The translations under genes were made by a program, and so were the position numbers. DNA of 30,286 nucleotides. Origin: Verrucomicrobia subdivision 6 bacterium (GTDB taxonomy: Bacteria; Verrucomicrobiota; Verrucomicrobiia; Methylacidiphilales; Verrucolacustridaceae). The DNA lies in contig CAMBGW010000004.1 in assembly GCA_945866245.1 (NCBI GenBank), positions 1-30,286 on the forward strand. The letters are read 5' to 3'. The notes beneath the pieces were generated by a model. It was given only the letters and a program-made list of their open reading frames with translations, did no database searches and was not told the DNA's origin. Shown piece by piece: positions 8,991-16,997 of the stretch (its first letter is position 1; each line of letters opens with the position of its first letter).

Positions 8991-10922
8991 ATGAAACACC
9001 CAGAAAAGTACAAACCCAGCGCCACGTTTGTGAAACAGGCAGTCTTCTCGAGCCTTTCCCGTTACAAAACGATGTATCAAGAATCTTTGCGTCAGCCAGA
9101 AAAGTTTTGGGCAAAGATCGCCAAAGAGAATCTTTCGTGGTTTACGCCCCCCAAGAAGAGTTTGGATTGGAAATCTCCTTTTGCGAAGTGGTTCGTGGGT
9201 GGAAAACTCAACGTGAGTGCCAACTGTATTGATCGGCATTTGGAGGGGCCCCGTCGGCATAAGGCAGCAATCATTTTTGAGGGAGAGCCGGGAGATGTCA
9301 GGGTTTTGACTTATCAGCAGTTGCACGATGAGGTTTGTCGTTTTGCAAACGCGCTGAAAGTTGAAGGGGTAAAAAAAGGTGATCGGGTGATGATTTATCT
9401 CCCGATGGTACCTGAGGCGGCGATTGCGATGCTCGCCTGTGCACGGATCGGGGCTGTTCATAGCGTTGTCTTTGGCGGCTTCAGTGCTGAATCCTTGAAG
9501 GATCGGATTCAGGATTGTGGGGCCCGAGTGGTGATCACTGCGGATGGGGGATACCGAAGGGGGCAGATTGGTCCCTTAAAGCCGAATGTGGATACTGCGG
9601 TGGCGGCTTGTCCGGGAGTACGAAGGGTGATTGTTCTCAAACGGACTGGGCATATTTCCCAACTCAACGAGATCGATCGTTGGTGGCATGAGTTAGTGGC
9701 GAATCAACCTGCGTCGTGTCCGCCTGAAAAGATGGATAGCGAAGATCCTCTTTTTATTCTTTATACAAGTGGGAGCACTGGGAAGCCTAAGGGAATTTTA
9801 CACACAAGTGCGGGTTACTTATTGGGGGCCCATTTGACGACGCAGTGGGTGTTTGACTTAAAGGAAACAGATCTGTTCTGGTGCACTGCGGACGTGGGCT
9901 GGGTTACGGGTCATACCTATACGGTTTACGGTGCGCTGAGTAATGGAACGACCACCCTCATGTATGAAGGGGTTCCGAATCAGCCAGAGCCGGATCGTTT
10001 TTGGCAGATCATTGAAAAACATCGGGTGAACATATTTTATACTGCCCCTACGGCGATTCGGTCATTTATTCGCTGGGGCGATCATTGGGTACAGAAGCAT
10101 GATTTGTCATCCTTACGTTTACTGGGTTCAGTGGGGGAACCGATTAATCCAGAAGCCTGGCGATGGTATGACAAAGTGATTGGTGGGGGACGTTGCCCGA
10201 TTGTGGATACGTGGTGGCAGACGGAGACGGGAAGTCATCTCATCACAACGTTGCCTGGAGTTCACGCGACAAAGCCGGGCTCGGCTGGAGTGCCTTTCTT
10301 TGGTGTCGACGTGGCGGTGGTGGATGAAAAGGGAAAAGAGGTGAAGGCGGGTGTTCAAGGCAAGTTAGTGGTGAGGAAACCGTGGCCCTCTATGCTACGA
10401 ACGATCCATGGGGACCCAGAGCGGTATGCAAAAACCTACTGGAGCGAAGTTCCGGGTTGCTACTTTACCGGAGATGGGGCGAAGAAAGATGCGGACGGCT
10501 ACTTCTGGATTTCCGGCCGGATCGACGATGTGCTGAATGTTTCAGGACACAGATTAGGAACGGCGGAGGTGGAGAGTGCCCTGGTCACCCATCCGGCGGT
10601 GGCCGAGGCGGCTGTGGTCGGCAGACCGGATGATTTAAAGGGGCAGGCGGTTGTAGCTTTCGTCACTTTGAAGTCGGGGCATCAATCGGGTCCCGAGCTG
10701 GTGGCGGCTTTGCGGGAAAGGGTGAGCAAGGAGATTGGTCCGATCGCCAAACCGGATCAGATCCGCTTTGCCGAGGCTCTTCCAAAAACACGCAGTGGAA
10801 AAATTATGCGGAGATTGTTGAAAGAGGTAGCTGCGGGCGGGGCAGTGAAGGGAGATGTGACGACCTTGGAGGACTTCAATGTCATCGCGGCTCTCCAAGC
10901 TGGATCTGGGGAGGATAGCTAA
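8991..10922 (+). CDS. acs: Acetyl-CoA synthetase
   Basis: This 643-residue AMP-forming enzyme activates acetate to acetyl-CoA. Motifs in order: the N-terminal cap (FWAKIAKENLSW), the P-loop-like YTSGSTGKPKGI, the acetate pocket region DVGWVTGHTYTVYGAL, TWWQTETG, the hinge SGRIDDVLNVSGHRLGTAEVE, and the C-terminal KTRSGKIMRR. K604 in SGK is the equivalent of Salmonella Acs Lys609, the residue that protein acetylation silences. The length is normal for the family (about 650). The ATG at 8991 lies one base after the coaC stop; the open frame upstream of it is only a shadow of coaC. It appears to be part of the yicC-gmk-coaC unit. Confidence 0.97.
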   Translation: MKHPEKYKPSATFVKQAVFSSLSRYKTMYQESLRQPEKFWAKIAKENLSWFTPPKKSLDWKSPFAKWFVGGKLNVSANCIDRHLEGPRRHKAAIIFEGEPGDVRVLTYQQLHDEVCRFANALKVEGVKKGDRVMIYLPMVPEAAIAMLACARIGAVHSVVFGGFSAESLKDRIQDCGARVVITADGGYRRGQIGPLKPNVDTAVAACPGVRRVIVLKRTGHISQLNEIDRWWHELVANQPASCPPEKMDSEDPLFILYTSGSTGKPKGILHTSAGYLLGAHLTTQWVFDLKETDLFWCTADVGWVTGHTYTVYGALSNGTTTLMYEGVPNQPEPDRFWQIIEKHRVNIFYTAPTAIRSFIRWGDHWVQKHDLSSLRLLGSVGEPINPEAWRWYDKVIGGGRCPIVDTWWQTETGSHLITTLPGVHATKPGSAGVPFFGVDVAVVDEKGKEVKAGVQGKLVVRKPWPSMLRTIHGDPERYAKTYWSEVPGCYFTGDGAKKDADGYFWISGRIDDVLNVSGHRLGTAEVESALVTHPAVAEAAVVGRPDDLKGQAVVAFVTLKSGHQSGPELVAALRERVSKEIGPIAKPDQIRFAEALPKTRSGKIMRRLLKEVAAGGAVKGDVTTLEDFNVIAALQAGSGEDS

Positions 10923-10923
10923 G

Positions 10924-11457
10924 ATGTCTTGGCGTTTATCTCCTGCGGAAACGGCTTTGCTCGTGGTGGATGTTCAAGAAAAGTTGGTTGCCGCGGTCCA
11001 GGAGCCCTCCGATTGGTTGGTGCGGTTAGAAATTTTGGTCAAGGGGGCGAGTTTGCTTGGAGTGCCCATCGTGGTGACGGAGCAGGTTCCTGCAAAGCTA
11101 GGAAAAACAGTGCCAGCGGTGCTGGAAGCGGCTGGGCGGGGGTGCAAACCGATTGCCAAATCTAGTTTCTCGGCCGTGGAGCAGGGAAAAGTTTTTTCGA
11201 AGAAAAGAATTCTGGTTGCAGGATGCGAAGCGCATGTGTGCATTCGACAAACTGTCTATGATTTGCGGCTTAAGGAGTTCACTCCGATTGTGGTAGCGGA
11301 TGCCATTGGATCGAGGAGGGAAAGGGATAGAGAGATTGCTCTAGCTGAGATGAGGGCCGACCGGGTTGTGGTCAGCACGGTGGAGGCGGTTTTATTTGAA
11401 ATGCTGGAAACAGCTGATCATAAATGCTTTAAAGACATACAAGCCTTACTTAAGTAA
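10924..11457 (+). CDS. Isochorismatase-family cysteine hydrolase
   Basis: This 177-residue protein has the isochorismatase/nicotinamidase fold. The triad is readable: D16 in LLVVDVQEK, K79 in IAKSSFSA and C106 in GCEAHVCIRQT. The C-terminal DAIGSRRERDREIALAEM is typical of the YcaC-like subgroup, in which the substrate is usually unknown. It begins 1 base after the acs stop, with GAGG about ten bases upstream of the ATG, so it is probably cotranscribed with acs. A biochemical link to acetate metabolism is not evident. Confidence 0.85.
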   Translation: MSWRLSPAETALLVVDVQEKLVAAVQEPSDWLVRLEILVKGASLLGVPIVVTEQVPAKLGKTVPAVLEAAGRGCKPIAKSSFSAVEQGKVFSKKRILVAGCEAHVCIRQTVYDLRLKEFTPIVVADAIGSRRERDREIALAEMRADRVVVSTVEAVLFEMLETADHKCFKDIQALLK

Positions 11458-11528
11458 ACGATTCAATTTAGTTCCCTATTTATTTTCCTAGCCTGAGTCG
11501 TTTCTCCAGCACAACCTCCCAACCTTTC

Positions 11529-14120
11529 ATGGAACTCACGAATCATCAAGAGCCTGCGTGGCCATTCCAAGTCTCCGTAGTCCCTCGTGTACCCGAGGGT
11601 CTAGAGAATTTGAGGAGTTTAGCATTTAATCTTTGGTGGAGTTGGAATTACGATGCCCTCGAGCTGTTTCGGGAGTTAGATCCAGAGTTGTGGGAGACGT
11701 GCGGCCACAGCCCGATTAAGATGTTACGTTTGGTGAAGCAGAACCGACTGGAGAGTGCGGCGAAGGACAAAGGATACAGGGAGCGAGTCGAGAAAGTGCA
11801 CGAACGATTGGAAGCTTATCTTCACCGCAAAGACACTTGGTTCAGCCGCAATCTGCCCAAAGAGAAAAAAGATTCTCCTTTAGTGGCCTATTTTTCCGCT
11901 GAGTTTGGATTTCACGAATCCCTTCCCAACTACTCAGGAGGTTTAGGGATTTTGGCGGGTGACCATTGTAAGTCGGCCAGTGACTTGGGCTTGCCCTTTG
12001 TCGCCGTGGGTCTCCTCTACCGGTTCGGCTATTTTTCGCAGCGGATCAATCGGGATGGATGGCAGGAAGCATCGGCGATCGATAACGTCTTCCAAGATTT
12101 GCCCATTCGAGAGGCTTTGGCTGCTGATGGAAAGACTCCTGTTGTCATCGAAATTGCTATGCCTGGCCGAAAAGTCTTTGCCAAAGCATGGGAGGTTCGG
12201 GTGGGGCTGACGCGGCTCTTCTTAATGGATACGGACTTGGCGGAGAATGCGGCTGAGGACAGAAGAATTACCTATCAGCTGTATGGCGGGGATCACGAGA
12301 TGAGGATCCAGCAGGAAATTGTTTTAGGAATTGGAGGAGTACGTGCCTTAGTGGCGATGGGGTTATCTCCCAGCGTTTTTCATATGAACGAGGGGCATGC
12401 CGCGTTTTTGGGTCTGGAGCGGATCCGCCGTTCTGTCAAAGAGGGGAAGCTTACCTTTATCGAGTCACTGCAGTTTGTCGCTGCCAGCAGCGTATTTACC
12501 ACGCATACGCCCGTTCCCGCGGGAAATGATGCATTTTCTCCGAAGTTGATGGAGAAATATTTTAGTGAGTATGTCAAAGAGTGTCAGATTGAGTTTCAGG
12601 ATCTTCTCAAGCTAGGTCGCCCGTGGGAATTTACCGCCGAGGAGCCCTTTAGTATGACGATTTTGGCGCTACGGATTTCTCGTCAGGCCAATGGGGTCAG
12701 TGCAATTCACGGAAAAGTTTCCCGGGGTATGTGGCAAAGTGTGTGGCCTGGGGTGCCCAAGGCGGAGATTCCAATTCGTCATGTGACCAACGGGATTCAT
12801 ACCTTCACCTGGATGGCTCCAGAGATTCGCGCCCTGCTGGAAAAGCAGGGAGGGGTGATGACCGAGGAAGATTTAGCCAAAGCGGATGAGTGGAAGAAGA
12901 GGGTGAATTTTAAAGATAAGGAATATTGGATCACGCATCAGAAGTTGAAGCTGAGGCTGTTGGAGTTTGTCCGAGGAAATGTGCGGACCCAACGACTTCG
13001 CAACGGGGCGAAGCCTGCGGAGATACGGGAAACCGATCAGATGCTCGATCCCAAGGCTTTAACCATTGGATTCGCGCGTCGCTTTGCCACCTATAAGAGA
13101 GCGGCACTTCTTTTTCGTGATCTAGAAAAGCTGGCTCAGATCGTGAATGACCCAATCCGTCCGGTGCAGTTTCTCTTTGCGGGAAAAGCGCATCCGGCGG
13201 ATGAAGGCGGGAAAAAGCTGATTCAGCAGATCGTGCAGATCTCCGCTCTGCCACAATTCAAGGATCGCATCGTTTTTGTGGAAAACTATGACTTCAATGT
13301 GGCTCGGCACTTGTATCACGGATGTGATGTCTGGCTAAATAATCCAACGCGTCCGCTCGAGGCCAGCGGAACAAGCGGGGAGAAAGTCATTACCAACGGT
13401 TGTGTGAATTTCAGCGTTCGAGACGGTTGGTGGGATGAGGCGTTTGACGGTACAAACGGGTGGGCCATCGGGGATGACACTTTTCGGCTCGAGCCAGAGG
13501 TACAGGATGAGTTTGATTCATTTTCAATGTATGAAATTCTGAAGCACGAGATTGTGCCTCTCTATTACGACCAGGATGGGGAAGGGGTGCCCAAGCGATG
13601 GATCGAGAGAGTTCGTCGCAGTTTACTGACCATCGGACCTGTCTATAACACTTCGAGAATGGTGGCGGATTACGCGGGAGATTTTTATCGTCGAGCGGCA
13701 GAAAAAGGGCGGATGTTTACCGAGGGCGGTTGGCAGAAATCCAAGGAGCTGGCGGTGTGGAAGGACCGAGTTCGCTTGGCTTGGGGAAAAGTTCGGGCGA
13801 ACGCAGTGACATGGAATGGGCCGATCCAAACCACGGTGAATGTTGGCGATACTGTTCCCGTGACGGCCAATGTTTTTCTGGGGGATTTGCAGTTTGGTGA
13901 AGTGGCGGTGGAAGCTTACTTAAAAGCGGTGGAGCCTGGGGGTGTGTCGAAAGTCGTTCGGTTGGAGCCCAAGGGGGATACCCGTGATGGTTGGCAAGGA
14001 TATGCGGGAAGGGTTCCGGTTGAGGACTCGGGAAATTTCAAATTTAATGTGCGAGTTCGTCCATCCCATCCCTCTTTGACACAAGCGCACGAGTTGCGTT
14101 TAATCACTTGGGCTGAGTAA
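11529..14120 (+). CDS. glgP: Alpha-glucan phosphorylase (GT35, DUF3417-containing type)
   Basis: This 863-residue PLP-dependent phosphorylase releases glucose-1-phosphate from glycogen or maltodextrin. The N-terminal DUF3417-like part (LAFNLWWSWNYDALELF) marks the shorter archaeal/thermophile-type family rather than the E. coli GlgP/MalP type. The catalytic domain has YFSAEFGFHESLPNYSGGLG, HMNEGHAAF and the PLP site EASGTSGEKVITNG with K619, aligning with muscle phosphorylase Lys680. The position before that lysine is Glu where Met is usual. The last ~120 residues form a beta-rich C-terminal domain. It is preceded by a 71-base gap in which no convincing promoter was recognised and followed by a 79-base gap before the cyclase gene. 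Confidence 0.95.
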   Translation: MELTNHQEPAWPFQVSVVPRVPEGLENLRSLAFNLWWSWNYDALELFRELDPELWETCGHSPIKMLRLVKQNRLESAAKDKGYRERVEKVHERLEAYLHRKDTWFSRNLPKEKKDSPLVAYFSAEFGFHESLPNYSGGLGILAGDHCKSASDLGLPFVAVGLLYRFGYFSQRINRDGWQEASAIDNVFQDLPIREALAADGKTPVVIEIAMPGRKVFAKAWEVRVGLTRLFLMDTDLAENAAEDRRITYQLYGGDHEMRIQQEIVLGIGGVRALVAMGLSPSVFHMNEGHAAFLGLERIRRSVKEGKLTFIESLQFVAASSVFTTHTPVPAGNDAFSPKLMEKYFSEYVKECQIEFQDLLKLGRPWEFTAEEPFSMTILALRISRQANGVSAIHGKVSRGMWQSVWPGVPKAEIPIRHVTNGIHTFTWMAPEIRALLEKQGGVMTEEDLAKADEWKKRVNFKDKEYWITHQKLKLRLLEFVRGNVRTQRLRNGAKPAEIRETDQMLDPKALTIGFARRFATYKRAALLFRDLEKLAQIVNDPIRPVQFLFAGKAHPADEGGKKLIQQIVQISALPQFKDRIVFVENYDFNVARHLYHGCDVWLNNPTRPLEASGTSGEKVITNGCVNFSVRDGWWDEAFDGTNGWAIGDDTFRLEPEVQDEFDSFSMYEILKHEIVPLYYDQDGEGVPKRWIERVRRSLLTIGPVYNTSRMVADYAGDFYRRAAEKGRMFTEGGWQKSKELAVWKDRVRLAWGKVRANAVTWNGPIQTTVNVGDTVPVTANVFLGDLQFGEVAVEAYLKAVEPGGVSKVVRLEPKGDTRDGWQGYAGRVPVEDSGNFKFNVRVRPSHPSLTQAHELRLITWAE

Positions 14121-14199
14121 GTAAAACACTGATTGATAGTGGCTTGGGATTCGTGGTTGCGATTTGACCCGCTTTTGCCGATGGGTAGTGTTTAGCTCT

Positions 14200-16188
14200 A
14201 TGCCGTCAAGTTTTGAGACAGCTGCCACCCCTCGTGTTCCCAGCCCAGAGCTTGTTGGGATGGACCCTGCAGACGTCAACTTGGGAGATTTACGCAAGAC
14301 AATTGAGGGGTGTCGGAACTATCTCTTAGGGCTGCAGAAAGAGGACGGTCACTGGATTGGGGAGTTATTTGTCGATTCGACCGTGGCATGTGATTACCAC
14401 CTTTTGATGTATCTGCGGGGGAAGATTGACCGTGCGAAGGAAGCCAAAATCGTTCGCCATATTTTACAAAGGCAACTCCCAGATGGGGGGTGGCCGATTT
14501 ATCCGGGTGGGCCGAGCAACGTTACGGCAACGGTGAAATGTTATTTTAGTCTGAAACTCGCGGGCTTTACTCCCGAAGAGCCTGAGATGAAGCGGGCTCG
14601 GGCGACGGCTTTACGTCTCGGGGGTATTCCGAGGACGAACACTTACTGTAAATTGTATCTGGCGATGTTGGGTCAGTACCCTTGGAAATATTTGCCCAAC
14701 ATTCCGCCAGAGATCCTGCTCCTGCCCAACTGGGCTCCGTTCAATATGTTTGAAATGAGCTCTTGGACGAGAGCGATTGTGGTGACCCTTTCCGTAATCC
14801 GCAGTTTTCGTCCCACGACACATCTGCCGCCTGAGAAGCAGCTGCATGAGTTGTATCCCTATGGGGTGGAGGGAGGGCCTTTCTTTCATCCAGTGGACCG
14901 GAGATTCCTCTCGATGAAGAACTTTTTCATCCGGGTGAACGATCTGTTGGGCTGGCTGGAGAGTCTTTCGTGGAAGCCGTTTCGGAAGCGAGCCTTGCAG
15001 GTAGCTGAAAAATGGATTTTGGATAGGACGGGGGCTGAATCGGAAGGGTTAGCGGCAATTTTTCCATCCATGATGAATACTATTTTAGCTTTTCAGTGCC
15101 TCGGGTACTCAGACGATCACCCGAAAATGCGGAAAGCGGTCAAAGACTTAGAGGGATTGGAGGTGGATGACGTGGCGAATGGTGATTTCCGCGTACAACC
15201 GTGCTTAAGCCCTGTCTGGGACACGGCGATTACCCTGACTGCTCTGGGTGCAGCGGGAATGAAGCCGGATGCTCCCGAAATGCAAAAGGGGGCAGATTGG
15301 CTTTTGGCCAAGGAGGTGAAGATGCGCGGTGATTGGGTCGTGAAGAATCCAACTCGGGTGACGGGAGGCTGGGCCTTTGAATATTTCAACGATTGGTATC
15401 CGGATGTGGATGACACAGCCAAGGTGCTTTTAGGATTACGGATGGCGAGGGCGAGCGATCCTGCGGCCCAAAAAGCGGCCATGGAGAGGGGTTTGGCTTG
15501 GTCAAAGAGTTTTCAGTGCGACAACGGGGGCTACGGGGCTTTCGATAAAAACGTGAACAAAAAATGGTTAGAGGATGTTCCCTTTGCTGATCACAACGCA
15601 ATTTTGGATCCACCCTGTGCCGACATTACGGGACGCATGTTAGAGACGATGGGGAAGTGTGGGGTTCCGAAAAAAGATTCTCAAGTACAGCGGGCCATTC
15701 GTTTTCTGCAAAACACGCAGGAGGAGGATGGATCTTGGTATGGTCGGTGGGGGGTGAATTATATTTACGGGACTTGGCAAGTGCTGCGTGGCCTCCATGG
15801 AATCGGATATGACATGAACGAACATTGGGTAGTCAGAGGTCGAGATTGGCTTGAGTGTGCGCAGAATCCGGATGGGGGGTGGGGGGAAAGCTGTGGCTCG
15901 TACGATGATTCTCGTTTGAAAGGCAGGGGCTTGAGCACAGCGTCGCAAACCGGTTGGGGCTTGATGGGTCTGTTAGCCTGCGGAGATATCCAGCGGCCAA
16001 GCGTTCGGCGAGCGGTTCGTTACCTTATTGAAACACAGCAAGCGGATGGGAGTTGGGAGGAGAAGTTGATTACGGGAACGGGCTTTCCTTGTGTGTTTTA
16101 TCTGCGCTACGACATGTATCGCAATAATTGGCCGTTGCTTGCCCTGGGAGAGTATCAACAGATCGTGCAAAAAACTGGGGCACACTAG
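14200..16188 (+). CDS. shc: Squalene-hopene cyclase
   Basis: This 662-residue triterpene cyclase converts squalene to hopene/hopanol. The protonating DxDD motif is DVDD at residues 402-405 in WYPDVDDTAKVLLGL. Several QW-type repeats are visible (DGHWIGE, DGGWPIYPGG, DGSWYGRWGV, DGGWGES, DGSWEEK), as is the ADHNAILDPPCADITGR segment near the active site. The length is slightly above the usual ~630 because of an N-terminal extension of about 30 residues. The ATG at 14200 was chosen over an in-frame TTG at 14164. The gene is followed 27 bases later by hpnG and faces the squalene-making genes on the other strand, which together form a hopanoid island. Confidence 0.97.
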   Translation: MPSSFETAATPRVPSPELVGMDPADVNLGDLRKTIEGCRNYLLGLQKEDGHWIGELFVDSTVACDYHLLMYLRGKIDRAKEAKIVRHILQRQLPDGGWPIYPGGPSNVTATVKCYFSLKLAGFTPEEPEMKRARATALRLGGIPRTNTYCKLYLAMLGQYPWKYLPNIPPEILLLPNWAPFNMFEMSSWTRAIVVTLSVIRSFRPTTHLPPEKQLHELYPYGVEGGPFFHPVDRRFLSMKNFFIRVNDLLGWLESLSWKPFRKRALQVAEKWILDRTGAESEGLAAIFPSMMNTILAFQCLGYSDDHPKMRKAVKDLEGLEVDDVANGDFRVQPCLSPVWDTAITLTALGAAGMKPDAPEMQKGADWLLAKEVKMRGDWVVKNPTRVTGGWAFEYFNDWYPDVDDTAKVLLGLRMARASDPAAQKAAMERGLAWSKSFQCDNGGYGAFDKNVNKKWLEDVPFADHNAILDPPCADITGRMLETMGKCGVPKKDSQVQRAIRFLQNTQEEDGSWYGRWGVNYIYGTWQVLRGLHGIGYDMNEHWVVRGRDWLECAQNPDGGWGESCGSYDDSRLKGRGLSTASQTGWGLMGLLACGDIQRPSVRRAVRYLIETQQADGSWEEKLITGTGFPCVFYLRYDMYRNNWPLLALGEYQQIVQKTGAH

Positions 16189-16215
16189 GGCTCCGTTTCC
16201 TTTGCCGACTGTTTT

Positions 16216-16944
16216 ATGACGCAAGCGGAACGAGTCAGTGAGATCGGAATTCTTTTTCCGATGGAATTCGAGGCAGAACCGACTTGGAAAAAGCTGGGGG
16301 GAAAAAGGGTCGAAATAGCTGGGTTTGAAACCATACGAGGAAGCTGGCGGGGCGTTCCGGTTGTCTCCGCCCGAATTGGGATGGGACACGAGGGGCTTGG
16401 AAGAAAAGTTTTTAGGTGGTTGGAATCAAATCCCTGTCGCGCGGTGCTGCTTGTCGGATTGGCTGGGGCTCTCGATCCAGCATGGGATGAGGGGGATTTG
16501 ACCTCATTTCATGCGGAAGATTGGCAGGTATTTAATCAGTGGTGCCAAGGGGAGGCCCTTGTGCGTCCAGGAAAGTGGCACACGGCCAGAGAAATTATTG
16601 CCACGGGAGAAGCCAAGCTGGCGTTAGGGAGAAAAACAGGATGTGGAATTGTTGAGATGGAGTGGGATTATGTTGCCGAAGCTTGCCAAGAGAGAAAGAT
16701 TCCCCTGGTTGGTCTTCGGGCAGTGAGTGATCACGCGAACAAGCTACTTCCCGCCGACCTTTTTCTCATGGGGTGCGATCTGAAGACGGGAAAAAGCACT
16801 CCTTGGAAAATTGGGGCACACCTAGCGCTCCGACCTTGGAAGTTGGTGGAGCTATTACCTGCGGTGGGGGGGTGTACTCATGCAAGGAAGGTGGTTTCCA
16901 AGGCACTCGCCAAATTCTTAGACTCACTTGCCCAGAAGGGTTGA
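16216..16944 (+). CDS. hpnG: Hopanoid-associated nucleoside phosphorylase HpnG
   Basis: This 242-residue protein has the purine-nucleoside-phosphorylase/MTA-nucleosidase fold. It has GILFPMEFEAE at the N-terminus, a glycine motif LLVGLAGALDP, the substrate loop VEMEWDYVA (EME motif) and RAVSDHAN, whose aspartate is the catalytic acid in this fold. HpnG in other bacteria removes adenine from adenosylhopane to give the precursor of bacteriohopanetetrol. Position directly after the cyclase gene strongly supports this over a methylthioadenosine nucleosidase role. HpnH, the radical-SAM partner that makes adenosylhopane, is not in the window. Confidence 0.85.
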   Translation: MTQAERVSEIGILFPMEFEAEPTWKKLGGKRVEIAGFETIRGSWRGVPVVSARIGMGHEGLGRKVFRWLESNPCRAVLLVGLAGALDPAWDEGDLTSFHAEDWQVFNQWCQGEALVRPGKWHTAREIIATGEAKLALGRKTGCGIVEMEWDYVAEACQERKIPLVGLRAVSDHANKLLPADLFLMGCDLKTGKSTPWKIGAHLALRPWKLVELLPAVGGCTHARKVVSKALAKFLDSLAQKG

Positions 16945-16997
16945 GAAATCCAATCCTTCGGTTGAGCGGTCAACAGGCTACTGCTGGCCAAAACTGA

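Noticed and set aside
14164..14191. Possible promoter TTGACC, 16-base spacer, TAGTGT just before the cyclase ATG
   Set aside because: The implied start would be 2-8 bases from the ATG, almost leaderless, and the -10 is poor; too weak to list without mapping data.
16963..16976. GTTGA/TCAAC hairpin in the hpnG-hpnDE gap as terminator
   Set aside because: Five base pairs and no T-tract.
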